The notes: generated by a model from the sequence alone, not told the origin. A DNA stretch of 64,000 bases from Photobacterium rosenbergii (GCF_003026455.1 NZ_PYMB01000017.1:1-64000); one strand, 5' to 3'. Positions 35,711 to 44,271 are shown, counted from the stretch's first letter. A program made the numbers and translations.

Positions 35711-36760
35711 GTGACGGCTGACATTTCTTCCCTGATCCTGGACAACCAAGTCACGGCAATCGTGTTGCTCGATGAGTCGCTGACCATACGCTACGTCAAT
35801 CCGGCGGCAGAGCAGTTGCTATCGTTCAGCAAGCGCCGGCTCAACAACACCCGTTTTTCCGACCTGCTCCAGCATACCTCACTGGACTTAAACCTGATCC
35901 CCGAAACACTACAAAGCGGGCAGGGGTTGGCAGACAGTGACGTAACCTTTGTCATTGATGGCCGTCACCACACCCTCGAGCTCAATGCCAGTCCACTGTC
36001 ATGGCAGCGCGAGCTACTGATCTTGCTCGAGCTAAAACCGATTGACCAACAACGCCGGATCAGCCAAGAGCTCAGCCAACACGCCCAGCAGCAAGCTGCC
36101 AAGGAACTGGTGCGCGGGTTGGCCCATGAAATTAAAAACCCGTTGGGTGGACTGCGCGGTGCAGCTCAGCTGTTAGAAAAGACCCTGCCCGACCCGAGCT
36201 ATACCGAATATACCCAGATGATCATCGAGCAGGCTGACAGGCTGCGCAACCTTGTCGACCGCTTGCTTGGGCCACAGCGCCCCGGTAGCCGCCAGCAAGA
36301 CAATATCCACGTGGTGTTGGAAAAAGTCCGCCAGCTGATCAGCATTGACTGCGGCGAGAATATTCACCTCCACCGCGACTATGATCCCAGCCTGCCCGAC
36401 TTCACCATGGATGCCGAGCAGCTCGAGCAGGCCATTCTCAATATTGTCAGCAATGCCTCGCTGGCCCTCAAGCAGCATGGCGGTGGCAATATTACCCTCA
36501 AGACCCGTACTGCCCACCAGGCGTTAATTCATGGCAAGCGCTACCGCGTCGCCGCCAAGATCGACATTATCGACGATGGCCCCGGGATCCCCAGCGATAT
36601 CCAGGACACCCTGTTCTATCCCATGGTGACCGGGCGCGAGGGCGGCACCGGACTCGGGCTTTCCATTGCACAGAACCTGGTCGACCAGCATCAAGGCAAG
36701 ATAGAAGTTGTCAGCTGGCCGGGCCATACCAAATTCACCTTGTATTTACCGATTATGTAG
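35711..36760 (+). CDS. ntrB: Nitrogen regulation sensor kinase NtrB
   Basis: Phosphorylates and, with PII, dephosphorylates NtrC. I choose GTG 35711 (349 aa) rather than ATG 35702: AAGGA is eight bases upstream, and the phospho-acceptor His then falls at residue 139 in GLAHEIKNPLGG, exactly the E. coli number. An N-terminal PAS domain (LTIRYVNPAAEQLL), dimerisation helix and ATPase domain follow, with N box NIVSNASLAL and glycine-rich DDGPGIP and GGTGLGLS. ntrC starts 9 bp after its stop. Confidence 0.95.
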   Translation: MTADISSLILDNQVTAIVLLDESLTIRYVNPAAEQLLSFSKRRLNNTRFSDLLQHTSLDLNLIPETLQSGQGLADSDVTFVIDGRHHTLELNASPLSWQRELLILLELKPIDQQRRISQELSQHAQQQAAKELVRGLAHEIKNPLGGLRGAAQLLEKTLPDPSYTEYTQMIIEQADRLRNLVDRLLGPQRPGSRQQDNIHVVLEKVRQLISIDCGENIHLHRDYDPSLPDFTMDAEQLEQAILNIVSNASLALKQHGGGNITLKTRTAHQALIHGKRYRVAAKIDIIDDGPGIPSDIQDTLFYPMVTGREGGTGLGLSIAQNLVDQHQGKIEVVSWPGHTKFTLYLPIM

Positions 36761-36769
36761 AGGATTAGC

Positions 36770-38185
36770 ATGAGCAAAGGACTAATTTGGGTCGTCGACG
36801 ACGACAGCTCTATCCGCTGGGTACTGGAGCGGACCCTCAACGCAGCCGGACTGAAATGTGAAACCTTCGCCAATGCCGACAGCGTGGTAGAAGCACTTGA
36901 GCGCAGCGTCCCTGACGTACTGGTCTCCGATATCCGCATGCCAGGGATGGATGGCTTCTCGCTACTCAAGGTGCTACAAGCCGATTACCCGACCCTGCCG
37001 GTGATCATCATGACTGCCCACTCCGATCTCGATGCGGCGGTCAATGCCTACCAGGAAGGGGCCTTCGAATACCTGCCAAAACCATTTGATATCGATGAGG
37101 CAGTGAGCCTAGTCGAGCGGGCAGTGACCCATAGCCAAGAGCAGAAGCGCCAGCAGCAACCCGAGGCCATTGAAAAGAATGCACCGGAAATCATCGGTGA
37201 AGCACCAGCGATGCAGGAAGTTTTCCGCGCCATCGGCCGCCTGTCCCGTTCATCCATCTCGGTGCTGATCAACGGTGAGTCCGGTACCGGTAAAGAGCTC
37301 GTGGCCCATGCCCTGCACCGCCACAGCCCACGCAGCCACAAGGAATTCATCGCCCTCAACATGGCAGCGATCCCCAAGGATTTGATTGAGTCGGAGCTGT
37401 TCGGCCACGAGAAAGGCGCCTTCACCGGTGCCAACAGTGTCCGCCAGGGCCGCTTCGAGCAAGCCAACGGCGGGACCTTATTCCTCGATGAAATCGGTGA
37501 TATGCCCTTGGATATCCAGACCCGGCTATTGCGGGTACTGGCCGACGGCCAGTTCTACCGGGTCGGTGGCCACTCCCCGGTCAATGTCGATGTCCGGATC
37601 ATTGCGGCGACCCACCAGAACCTCGAACGCCTGGTGGCCGAGGGGGATTTCCGTGAAGATTTATTCCACCGCCTCAATGTTATCCGAGTCCACCTGCCGG
37701 CGCTCAAAGACCGCCGACAGGATATCCCGCAACTGACCCGCCATTTCCTCAAGCGCGCCTCTGATGAGCTTGGTGTCGAAGTCAAAACCCTGCACCCAGA
37801 TACCGAAGAAGCCCTAACGACCCTGGATTGGCCCGGTAATGTCCGCCAGCTAGAAAATACCTGCCGTTGGCTCACCGTCATGGCAAGCGGCAAGGAAATC
37901 CTCCCTGCTGACTTACCACCGGAACTGTTGGCGCCAAGCGAACCGGAGTCCAGCGAAGGCGGCCACCAGCACTGGCACAATGCACTGGAAAAGTGGGCCT
38001 TCGACAACCTGCGCCAAGGCCACCAGAACCTACTCGGTGAAGCGTTGCCGGAATTCGAGAAAATCTTGCTGGAAGCGGCACTGGAGCACACCCATGGTCA
38101 TAAGCAGGAAGCGGCTCGGCTGCTCGGCTGGGGACGCAACACCTTGACCCGTAAACTCAAAGAGCTCAATGTCGTGACTGACTAA
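36770..38185 (+). CDS. ntrC: Nitrogen response regulator NtrC
   Basis: The sigma-54 activator that turns on glnA and other nitrogen genes. The 471-residue protein has a receiver domain with phospho-acceptor Asp54 (VSDIRMPGMDG), an AAA+ domain with Walker A GESGTGKE (near residue 169), the sigma-54-contacting GAFTGA loop and Walker B GTLFLDEIGD, and a Fis-type DNA-binding helix-turn-helix at the C-terminus (HKQEAARLLGWGRNTLTRKL). Cotranscribed with ntrB. A 13-bp perfect hairpin lies 15 bp after its stop. Confidence 0.97.
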   Translation: MSKGLIWVVDDDSSIRWVLERTLNAAGLKCETFANADSVVEALERSVPDVLVSDIRMPGMDGFSLLKVLQADYPTLPVIIMTAHSDLDAAVNAYQEGAFEYLPKPFDIDEAVSLVERAVTHSQEQKRQQQPEAIEKNAPEIIGEAPAMQEVFRAIGRLSRSSISVLINGESGTGKELVAHALHRHSPRSHKEFIALNMAAIPKDLIESELFGHEKGAFTGANSVRQGRFEQANGGTLFLDEIGDMPLDIQTRLLRVLADGQFYRVGGHSPVNVDVRIIAATHQNLERLVAEGDFREDLFHRLNVIRVHLPALKDRRQDIPQLTRHFLKRASDELGVEVKTLHPDTEEALTTLDWPGNVRQLENTCRWLTVMASGKEILPADLPPELLAPSEPESSEGGHQHWHNALEKWAFDNLRQGHQNLLGEALPEFEKILLEAALEHTHGHKQEAARLLGWGRNTLTRKLKELNVVTD

Positions 38186-38196
38186 TTCGCTTTTCT

Positions 38197-38240
38197 GTAC
38201 GGAAGGAAGCTCAACCACACACAGAGCTTCCTTCCGCACA
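38197..38240 (+). other. Long perfect hairpin after ntrC
   Basis: CGGAAGGAAGCTC (38200-38212) and GAGCTTCCTTCCG (38224-38236) form a 13-bp perfect stem with an 11-base loop, extendable by TGT/ACA past one mismatch. No T-run follows, so it is more likely an mRNA 3'-end stabiliser or processing site than an intrinsic terminator. Confidence 0.6.
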
Positions 38241-38349
38241 GTGATTGAATGAAAATTCAAACAGGTAAACAGACAGCAGCCTTGAAAATTAAATGCCAAT
38301 TACTGGCCATTTTTTGACCTACCCCCATTCCATCTTCGCTCATTTTGCG

Positions 38350-38561
38350 TACAATACCCCCCGACTTCAGCCAAGCCTGAAGCCACACCACACAACGCGA
38401 ACATAACACCAAGAACACAGTGGAATCCCACCATGCTGGAAAGTTTATTTTCATTCAGCGTGGCAATCCCTGCTGTCAGTGAGATCGCAGCCAATGGCCC
38501 GGGCCATTTTGCTGCCGGCATCCTGGCACTGATTGCTGCGGTGAACATGTTTAACGGCTGA
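38350..38561 (+). CDS. Possible 42-residue small protein gene with own promoter
   Basis: An ATG at 38433 opens a 42-codon frame ending at 38561. It reads MLESLFSFSVAIPAVSEIAA then a probable membrane helix HFAAGILALIAAVNMF. A -10-like TACAAT at 38350-38355 (start of this span) and a strong terminator 20 bp after the stop bracket it, so a discrete transcription unit is plausible. The Shine-Dalgarno is weak (GTGGA). It could equally be a small RNA. No family recognised. Confidence 0.4.
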
Positions 38562-38577
38562 TAAATCAGCCGATACA

Positions 38578-38614
38578 AAAAAGCCCCCGAACCGCATGGC
38601 TCGGGGGCTTTTTG
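38578..38614 (+). terminator. Terminator after the 42-codon frame
   Basis: AAGCCCCCGA-N10-TCGGGGGCTT (38581-38590/38601-38610), followed by TTTGATT on plus and preceded by an A-run. It could also act on hemN (minus, stop at 38644). Confidence 0.85.
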
Positions 38615-38643
38615 ATTATCTCGGCAACGTGTTCTGGTCAGCG

Positions 38644-40017
38644 TTAGATAACCCGGGAGAACTGCTGCTGGCGGGCACGGTGGCGCAAGTATTTGTCAAA
38701 GCACATACAAATATTGCGGATCAGCAAGCGGCCCTTGAGCGCTACATCAATCGCGTTATCGCTAACCTCTACCAGGCCATCATCGATAAAGGTCTGTAGC
38801 AACTCGATATCTTCGGCAAAGTAGCTGTCGAACTCGATACCAAACTGCTGCTCAATGGCTTGTTTGTCGAGGTGGAAGTTACAAATCAGCGACTTGATGA
38901 CCTCGCGGCGTAACAGGTCATCACTATCCAGCGAGACCCCTTTCCACAGCGCTTCACGCTTCTCGCCAACACTGGCGTAGTACTGCTTGAGCTCTTTCTG
39001 GTTCTGGGCATAGCAATCGCCAATCATCGAAATAGCCGAGACACCAAGGCCCAGCAGATCGGTGTCGCCCTGGGTGGTATAGCCCTGGAAGTTGCGGTGT
39101 AGGATCCCCTCACGCTGGGCAACAGCCAGTTCATCTTCCGGCAGGGCAAAGTGATCCATACCGATAAACTGGTAACCGGCACCGGTCAGGGTGGCAATCG
39201 TCTGCTGTAAAATCGTCAGCTTAGCGTTAGCCTGAGGCAAGTCTGCCTCTTTGATCTTGCGCTGGGCCGCGAACAACTTCGGCATATGGGCGTAGTTGAA
39301 AATCGACAAACGGCCCGGGCGCATGGTCAGCACCTGCTGCAGGGTTTGGGCAAACAGCTCAGGCGTCTGCTTTGGCAGGCCATAGATCAAGTCAAGGTTG
39401 GTCGAGCGGAAACCCAACTCGCGGGCACGCTCTACCATGGCAAAGATAAAATCTTCATCCTGTTCACGGTTGACCAACTTTTGGACTTCCTTGTTGAAGT
39501 CCTGCACCCCGATACTCAGGCGGTTGAAACCCTCGCTGCGTAGGTGGTCAAGCATATCAAGCTCGATTTCACGCGGGTCGACCTCGATGCTGATCTCGGC
39601 ATCAGGGGCAAAGGTGAACTGCTCGCGCAGCAGCCCCATCAAACGGCTGACCTGCGGCTTGGTCAGGAAGGTTGGCGTACCACCGCCCCAGTGCAACTGG
39701 CTGACTGTACGCTCACCCAGCAGTGCCGAACGCTGGCGAATTTCCTGCTCAAGCGCATCAAGGTACTGATCAGCCTTGTGCTGGTGACGGGTGATAATCT
39801 TGTTACAGCCGCAGTAGTAACACAGCTTGTGGCAAAACGGGATATGGACATACAACGACAGGTTGCGCTCAGGGTACTGGGCACACGCCATGTCAAATTC
39901 CGCTGGCGTGAACGCTTCGTGGAACTCCAGCGCCGTCGGGTATGAAGTATAGCGCGGCCCGGAATAGTTATATTTTTCGATTAAGGCCTGATCCCAAACA
40001 ATTTGCTCATTTGACAT
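38644..40017 (-). CDS. hemN: Oxygen-independent coproporphyrinogen III oxidase
   Basis: A radical-SAM enzyme that decarboxylates coproporphyrinogen III to protoporphyrinogen IX in haem synthesis without oxygen. The 457-residue protein carries the 4Fe-4S motif CHKLCYYCGC near residue 62, with the additional Cys used in HemN, followed by the GGGTPTFL SAM motif. Length equals E. coli HemN (457 aa), which separates it from the shorter HemW. An inverted repeat, possibly an operator, lies about 40 bp upstream. Confidence 0.97.
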   Translation of the reverse strand: MSNEQIVWDQALIEKYNYSGPRYTSYPTALEFHEAFTPAEFDMACAQYPERNLSLYVHIPFCHKLCYYCGCNKIITRHQHKADQYLDALEQEIRQRSALLGERTVSQLHWGGGTPTFLTKPQVSRLMGLLREQFTFAPDAEISIEVDPREIELDMLDHLRSEGFNRLSIGVQDFNKEVQKLVNREQDEDFIFAMVERARELGFRSTNLDLIYGLPKQTPELFAQTLQQVLTMRPGRLSIFNYAHMPKLFAAQRKIKEADLPQANAKLTILQQTIATLTGAGYQFIGMDHFALPEDELAVAQREGILHRNFQGYTTQGDTDLLGLGVSAISMIGDCYAQNQKELKQYYASVGEKREALWKGVSLDSDDLLRREVIKSLICNFHLDKQAIEQQFGIEFDSYFAEDIELLQTFIDDGLVEVSDNAIDVALKGRLLIRNICMCFDKYLRHRARQQQFSRVI

Positions 40018-40057
40018 GACTTACTTCCACTAAATTAGAGGGGAGAGAAAACTGACC

Positions 40058-40079
40058 ACCAAGTGTGACACAACTTGGT
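40058..40079 (-). promoter_or_regulatory. Inverted repeat upstream of hemN
   Basis: ACCAAGT-N8-ACTTGGT, a 7-bp palindrome 41 bp before the hemN start. It does not match the FNR consensus. It could be a transcription-factor site or a leader hairpin. Confidence 0.4.
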
Positions 40080-40121
40080 AAAGATGTAGATAGGAGATAA
40101 CTAAACTGCTAACCCGATCAG

Positions 40122-40152
40122 CTTCCCCTGTCTGTAGTATAGACAGGGGAAG
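40122..40152. other. 12-bp perfect hairpin after the DUF2489 gene
   Basis: CTTCCCCTGTCT-N7-AGACAGGGGAAG, 14 bp after the DUF2489 stop. No T-run on either side, so the hairpin may mark the mRNA end by processing rather than intrinsic termination. Confidence 0.6.
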
Positions 40153-40165
40153 ACAGTGCTCGGTA

Positions 40166-40651
40166 TTAGGCTGTTGGCTTGGCGGCCAAGATCAGATCCA
40201 GCTCTGACTTGATGGTATCTTGCAGGCGGGCTTCAGCTTTCATCCGGATCAGATCCAGCTGCATGCGCTCTTTCTTAGCCAGGGTCTTACGCTGATCACC
40301 ACGTGGCATATCTTTCACCACTTGGTAGAGCTCATGCATAGCCGGATATTGGCTGGCAAAGTCCACCCGGTGATCACCCTGTAGAACTTCCATCAGCTTG
40401 TACAAGCGAATGGCGATCTCAGACATATCGCACTCGTCCTGCTTGCCGGCTTCGGCGATGATCAGCACGCTCTCCATGATATTGGCATTGCGCTGCTTGA
40501 TCCCTTCTTCCTGTTGGCGCTGGGCCCTGGCAAGAAAAGCCTTATGGCGTTGAGTCTGCTTATATAGCTTAAACAGCAAATAGCCGGCATAGCTTGCCAG
40601 TACTGCCACAATCAGCCCGGCCAGTCCTAGCCACAATGTCATATCCTGCAA
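40166..40651 (-). CDS. DUF2489-family membrane-anchored protein
   Basis: A 161-residue protein with a single N-terminal membrane helix (about residues 5-28) followed by a basic, helical cytoplasmic domain with many charged residues. It fits the DUF2489 family, found beside yihI and hemN in vibrios as I recall. Function unknown. It starts 3 bp after the yihI stop, so it is cotranscribed with the Der GTPase regulator, and a role linked to ribosome assembly is only a guess. Confidence 0.8.
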   Translation of the reverse strand: MQDMTLWLGLAGLIVAVLASYAGYLLFKLYKQTQRHKAFLARAQRQQEEGIKQRNANIMESVLIIAEAGKQDECDMSEIAIRLYKLMEVLQGDHRVDFASQYPAMHELYQVVKDMPRGDQRKTLAKKERMQLDLIRMKAEARLQDTIKSELDLILAAKPTA

Positions 40652-40654
40652 GGC

Positions 40655-41191
40655 TTACTCCTTGTCTAAACCGTCAAATTCCATGTTTTCGAACTGATCG
40701 AGCAAGTCGTCATCGGAACGAGGGCCGCTAACCGCTACCTCATCCATTTCAGGCTCGTCTTCTTCAAGCAGGCCAAGTTGGTTCATCAATTGCTCGATAC
40801 GATCCAGTTTCTGGTCAACTTGCTTCTGCAGGCCAGCACCCAGTTTCTCGCCCGCTTCAATACGGTCAAGCAATACCATTAGCTGTGCATCATTTTCCAG
40901 CATCTGTAGCTCTTGCTCGGCACTCATGCGGCGCTGTTGTTTAGTTACCGGCTTCTGCGGCTCAACAATCAACGGGATCGCTTTTTTGCTGCCGTGGCGC
41001 GGATCTTTACGCTGTGCAGCCTTGCGGGCATCTTCCGGCGATACCATTGAATGGCGGCTACCAGACTTCAGGCCTTTGCGCTTACGATCTTTCTTACGCT
41101 GCAGACCATCAAGGTCGTGCTGGGTGCGGGTCTTTACAGTGACTACCTGATCGGACATTCCGGTAGTACGGCTTCTTTTCTTACGGGTCAT
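40655..41191 (-). CDS. yihI: Der GTPase-activating protein YihI
   Basis: Stimulates the GTPase Der (EngA) and so modulates 50S maturation. The 178-residue protein has a very basic N-terminal half (MTRKKRSRTTGM..., KKDRKRKGLKSGSRH) and an acidic C-terminal half (LLEEDEPEMDEVAVSG), the typical YihI layout. In E. coli YihI is 169 aa and lies next to csrC, which is conserved here with one methyltransferase gene between. The start overlaps the stop of the upstream methyltransferase gene by one base. Confidence 0.93.
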   Translation of the reverse strand: MTRKKRSRTTGMSDQVVTVKTRTQHDLDGLQRKKDRKRKGLKSGSRHSMVSPEDARKAAQRKDPRHGSKKAIPLIVEPQKPVTKQQRRMSAEQELQMLENDAQLMVLLDRIEAGEKLGAGLQKQVDQKLDRIEQLMNQLGLLEEDEPEMDEVAVSGPRSDDDLLDQFENMEFDGLDKE

Positions 41192-41832
41192 TACTGGGTT
41201 TTCCTCAGCAAAATTACATCATTCCCGACAAACTCCACATCCAGACCGTCTCGTTGGGCCAGATAATGGAAGGTTTCACGGCTAAAAAAGCTCACGTGGG
41301 TCGGGTCGTTCTTGTAATGCCATTGCGCAAAGGCATCTGCATCTCGTGCCAGTTTGGTCATCAAGCCCAGCCAACCACCGGGTTTTACCATACCAACCAG
41401 CTGCCCCCACTCCTTCGCAGGCGTATAAAAATGTTCTATCGCTTCTGTGCAGGTCACAAAATCATATTGCGTATCCAGCACCGCCGGCTTGTCGGCAAAA
41501 TAGGGATCATAGACCGCCATATTATGGCCGGCTTCAGCCAACATCAGCGACAAGGTCGGGCCGGGGCCACAACCAAAATCCAAGCCATCGAGCGGTTCAC
41601 GGCCGACTCGCTCAAGGAGCGGATCCGCTAGCCGGGCAAGAAAGCGCCGGTAACCCATATCTTCCGGGTTATTCTCATGCAAATCATAATGCGCTTTCTC
41701 TTCCTGTGGCGACAACCTCGACGCAGGATCAGCGAAAATCAGGGCACATTCACCGCAACGGAAATACTGTCGGCGCCGGTCTTCAAAAAACAGCGCGGTG
41801 CTGTGGCAATGGCACAGCGGACAAGGGGCCAT
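41191..41832 (-). CDS. Zinc-ribbon class I SAM-dependent methyltransferase
   Basis: A 213-residue protein. The frame opens much further upstream (to 42003), but ATG 41832 has AGGAG seven bases before it and the extra residues would be encoded inside the Csr RNA terminator region. The N-terminus has a CPLC and CGEC zinc-ribbon pair (residues 4-7 and about 28-31), then a Rossmann methyltransferase with LDFGCGPGPTLS and the TCTEAIEHF motif. The substrate is unknown. It is first in an operon with yihI and the DUF2489 gene. Confidence 0.85.
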   Translation of the reverse strand: MAPCPLCHCHSTALFFEDRRRQYFRCGECALIFADPASRLSPQEEKAHYDLHENNPEDMGYRRFLARLADPLLERVGREPLDGLDFGCGPGPTLSLMLAEAGHNMAVYDPYFADKPAVLDTQYDFVTCTEAIEHFYTPAKEWGQLVGMVKPGGWLGLMTKLARDADAFAQWHYKNDPTHVSFFSRETFHYLAQRDGLDVEFVGNDVILLRKTQ

Positions 41833-41951
41833 CTTCGCTCTCCTGTTAAGTCTAACGCACAGGACAATGCCACGGCGCCAAAATGAAGCCGGGTATAATA
41901 GCAGATTTGATTGAGAAATGTGCACTACAAAGGTTAGCAGGGCAAGATGTA

Positions 41952-42402
41952 TAAAAGAAAAAAGCGACAGGTTAGAAAACCTGTCGCTCTGTGGGGTCGC
42001 CATTGCTGGCTATATCCTGTCTAGTCTGTCCTTAACCAGTTAGAAACATCCCGGTCTGACAATATCCATTGTTATTGTTGCTTCCATGCCAACTTGTTGT
42101 TCTTCATCGTCCTGATGAATTTTTTCCGTCCTTGAACGGCTTTCCTTACCTATACGGTTATCCTTAACCGGCTTTTCCATTAGCGTGTTGCCATCAAGCA
42201 ACCAGTTCACCATCCGTGTGTGCACCCCGTCCCTAGAATGCTGCTTCCTATGTTGTGTTTTCTTTTCCGTAAGGGTCTTTCCTGACAATCCTTACCACTT
42301 CTTGCGGTCTACCCGGCTCCTTGCCAGACATCCTGCGATCCTTCGGGCCACCTGCCCATGCCTTCAATGGCGCTTTCCTTCCTGTGCCAACTCCCTGTTG
42401 AC
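41952..42402 (-). ncRNA. csrC: CsrB/CsrC-family small RNA that sequesters CsrA
   Basis: The roughly 445-nt minus-strand transcript contains 23 GGA triplets, several in the loops of short hairpins: GGTTA-AGGA-TAACC, TCATC-AGGAC-GATGA and CAAT-GGAT-ATTG. Its 5' end GTCAACAGGGAG resembles E. coli CsrB. The terminator AGCGACAGGTT-TTCT-AACCTGTCGCT (41963-41988) followed by TTTTTTCTTTT resembles the E. coli CsrC terminator. The position between engB (yihA) and yihI is that of E. coli csrC. Such RNAs titrate the translational regulator CsrA. Two overlapping open frames (42040-42288 minus, 42185-42460 plus) show no coding signals. Confidence 0.9.
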
Positions 42403-42437
42403 AATGCATACTTTACGCCGATACCCGAATGAAACAA
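42402..42437 (-). promoter_or_regulatory. Candidate promoter of the Csr small RNA
   Basis: TTGTTT (42432-42437), 16-bp spacer and TAAAGT (42410-42415) place a start at 42402. The -10 matches only partly, as expected if a response regulator (VarA/UvrY type) activates it. I could not find a clear VarA/UvrY palindrome upstream; TGTGAGAGATCGG near 42565-42577 resembles one half only. Confidence 0.5.
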
Positions 42438-42640
42438 TGTCCCCGCCACAGAACTCTTAACTGTAACTTTATTTCAATACTCACAACACCATGTTTTATT
42501 GGAGTTTTTAGTTGATCACTATTAACAACTTCATCAACATTAACCGATACGAATGGCCGATCTCTCACACACCACGCAGTTATTTGCGTTTTCGGCTGCA
42601 AACGCTGTCATTTTCTTGCAGTTCTGCGGATAACAAACCA

Positions 42641-42669
42641 ATAAAAAAGGCAGCCGAAGCTGCCTTTTT
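42641..42669 (-). terminator. Cytochrome c4 gene terminator
   Basis: Minus-strand AAGGCAGC-TTCG-GCTGCCTT (42647-42654/42659-42666) followed by TTTTATTGG. It isolates the cytochrome gene from the downstream Csr RNA unit. Confidence 0.9.
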
Positions 42670-42704
42670 CTCACCACCGACTGGAAGCCAGGCTGAAGTA
42701 AAAT

Positions 42705-43322
42705 TTAGTGCAAGCCGCCCACATACTGTGACAGGGCGGTAATTTCGTCATCGGTAAGCTTGGCTGCCACCGCACGCATCATGGCATTCATGTCATTAAC
42801 ACGTTGGCCGTCGCGGAATTTCTCCAGTTGTAGCTTGACGTATTCGGCATTCTGGCCAGAGATTTTAGGGAAACCTGACAGGCTGGTGCCATTACCGCGT
42901 GGACCGTGGCAAGCGGTACAGGCAGTCACACCACGCTCGGCATCACCGAAACGGTATAGGGTCTGGCCGATTTCAATCGACGATTCAGGTGTGGTGTTAT
43001 CAGAGATAGGCAGTGAGGCATAGTAGGCCGCCAAATCGGCCATATCCTGCTCGGTCAGCGGCATGGCCATGCCACCCATGACAGGATCATTACGGCCTTG
43101 CGCACCACCAGAGCTCATCGCAAGTTTGAAATCTTTGAGCTGTTTTTCGAGGTAACCTGCATGCTGGCCGGCGATCTTAGGGTATTGCGCCATAATCCCA
43201 TTACCATCTGCACCATGGCAGGCGGCACATGTTGCGGCTTTCGCCTTTCCGGCTTCTGCATCTCCCTGGGCCCAGGCTGAGCAACTGGCCAGCAGAGTCA
43301 ATATCAGTGCTAATTTCTTCAT
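42705..43322 (-). CDS. Dihaem cytochrome c4
   Basis: A periplasmic electron carrier. ATG 43322 (205 aa) gives a signal peptide MKKLALILTLLASCSAWA; the frame is open to 43361 without signal-peptide logic. Two haem-binding CXXCH motifs, CAACH and CTACH, each followed by a class I cytochrome fold with Met ligands (MGGMAMP, and MNAMMRAVA near the end). The tandem-domain size is typical of cytochrome c4, which feeds cytochrome cbb3 oxidases. It diverges from engB. Confidence 0.95.
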   Translation of the reverse strand: MKKLALILTLLASCSAWAQGDAEAGKAKAATCAACHGADGNGIMAQYPKIAGQHAGYLEKQLKDFKLAMSSGGAQGRNDPVMGGMAMPLTEQDMADLAAYYASLPISDNTTPESSIEIGQTLYRFGDAERGVTACTACHGPRGNGTSLSGFPKISGQNAEYVKLQLEKFRDGQRVNDMNAMMRAVAAKLTDDEITALSQYVGGLH

Positions 43323-43480
43323 GACATTCCGTTTATAATTATAGAGCTTCCAGTACCACAAGTAATGCTCAGTAACATGGTATACAATGCGACCACTAAC
43401 CGAGCTCGGTTTTCGTATATTTTACACAATTTCACATAAAAGTAATCAGTCGACTACATCAAGACTTGACGGAGTTAACA

Positions 43481-44137
43481 GTGAATCAACCTCTCAACTA
43501 TAGAAACACAGGATTTATCACAAGTGCACCGACAATCCGACACTTGCCAAACGACACAGGCGTTGAGATCGCATTTGCTGGCCGCTCCAATGCAGGTAAG
43601 TCGAGTGCCCTAAACCGCATCACCGACCAAAAAAGCCTAGCCCGTACTTCTAAAACGCCTGGCCGTACCCAATTGATCAACATGTTCGAAGTGGTACCAG
43701 GTTGTAACCTGATTGACCTGCCTGGCTATGGCTACGCCCAGGTTCCACTGGAAATGAAACTGAAATGGCAGGAATCGCTGGGTGAATACCTGCAAAAGCG
43801 TGAATGCCTGCAGGGCCTGGTGGTATTGATGGATATCCGCCACCCACTTAAAGATCTGGATCAGCAGATGATCATGTGGGCGATCGAAAGCCGCCTGCCA
43901 GTACTGGTTCTACTGACCAAGGCCGACAAACTCAAGAGCGGTGCCCGCAAGCAGCAACTGATGAAAGTACGCGACAGCGTCAAGACCTTCGGTGGCGATG
44001 TGCAGGTAGAAGCCTTCTCATCCCTCAAAGGGATCGGTGTTGACCAAGTCCGCCGCAAGCTGGACGAATGGTTTGCCCCTGAGCTTGAGCGCCAGTTGGC
44101 GATGCTTGAAGAAGACGATATTCAAGACGAAGAATAA
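43481..44137 (+). CDS. engB: Ribosome biogenesis GTPase EngB/YsxC (YihA)
   Basis: An essential Era-like GTPase for late 50S assembly. GTG 43481 (218 aa, MNQPLNYRNTGF) is chosen over TTG 43466 because GGAG lies six bases upstream. G1 is GRSNAGKSS, G3 DLPGYGYA and G4 TKAD, all intact. Length matches E. coli YihA (210 aa). The gene sits between cytochrome c4 and the Spot 42 locus, as in other vibrios. Confidence 0.96.
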   Translation: MNQPLNYRNTGFITSAPTIRHLPNDTGVEIAFAGRSNAGKSSALNRITDQKSLARTSKTPGRTQLINMFEVVPGCNLIDLPGYGYAQVPLEMKLKWQESLGEYLQKRECLQGLVVLMDIRHPLKDLDQQMIMWAIESRLPVLVLLTKADKLKSGARKQQLMKVRDSVKTFGGDVQVEAFSSLKGIGVDQVRRKLDEWFAPELERQLAMLEEDDIQDEE

Positions 44138-44175
44138 GCTTTCGCCAAATACACACCGAAAGCAAGACGAACATC

Positions 44176-44202
44176 AAAGCTCCCATCCGGGGGCTTTTTT
44201 TG
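44176..44202 (+). terminator. engB terminator
   Basis: AGCTCCC-ATCC-GGGGGCT (44178-44184/44189-44195, one G-U pair), followed by a seven-T run. Confidence 0.85.
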
Positions 44203-44240
44203 CACTTGGCAATATCAAGCAGCAGCCTGAGCTATGCACC

Positions 44241-44271
44241 ACAATAAAAATACCCCACCAGCAAGGCGGGG
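44241..44271 (-). other. Hairpin with minus-strand T-rich tail
   Basis: CCCCACC-AGCAA-GGCGGGG with one mismatch. On the minus strand it is followed by TATTTTTATT, so it may terminate a minus-strand transcript coming from the 44.3-44.5 kb region, where I find no convincing gene. Confidence 0.4.

Noticed and set aside
38257..38578. Minus-strand frames between ntrC and hemN
   Set aside because: They overlap the plus-strand unit and hairpins, with no Shine-Dalgarno and no recognisable protein features.
41833..42003. 57-codon N-terminal extension of the methyltransferase gene
   Set aside because: It would cross the Csr RNA terminator and has no ribosome binding site; ATG 41832 has AGGAG at good spacing.
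42040..42460. Open frames of 82 and 91 codons on opposite strands
   Set aside because: Both lie over the Csr small RNA. The 82-codon frame starts at a TTG with its Shine-Dalgarno too close, and neither shows domain features.
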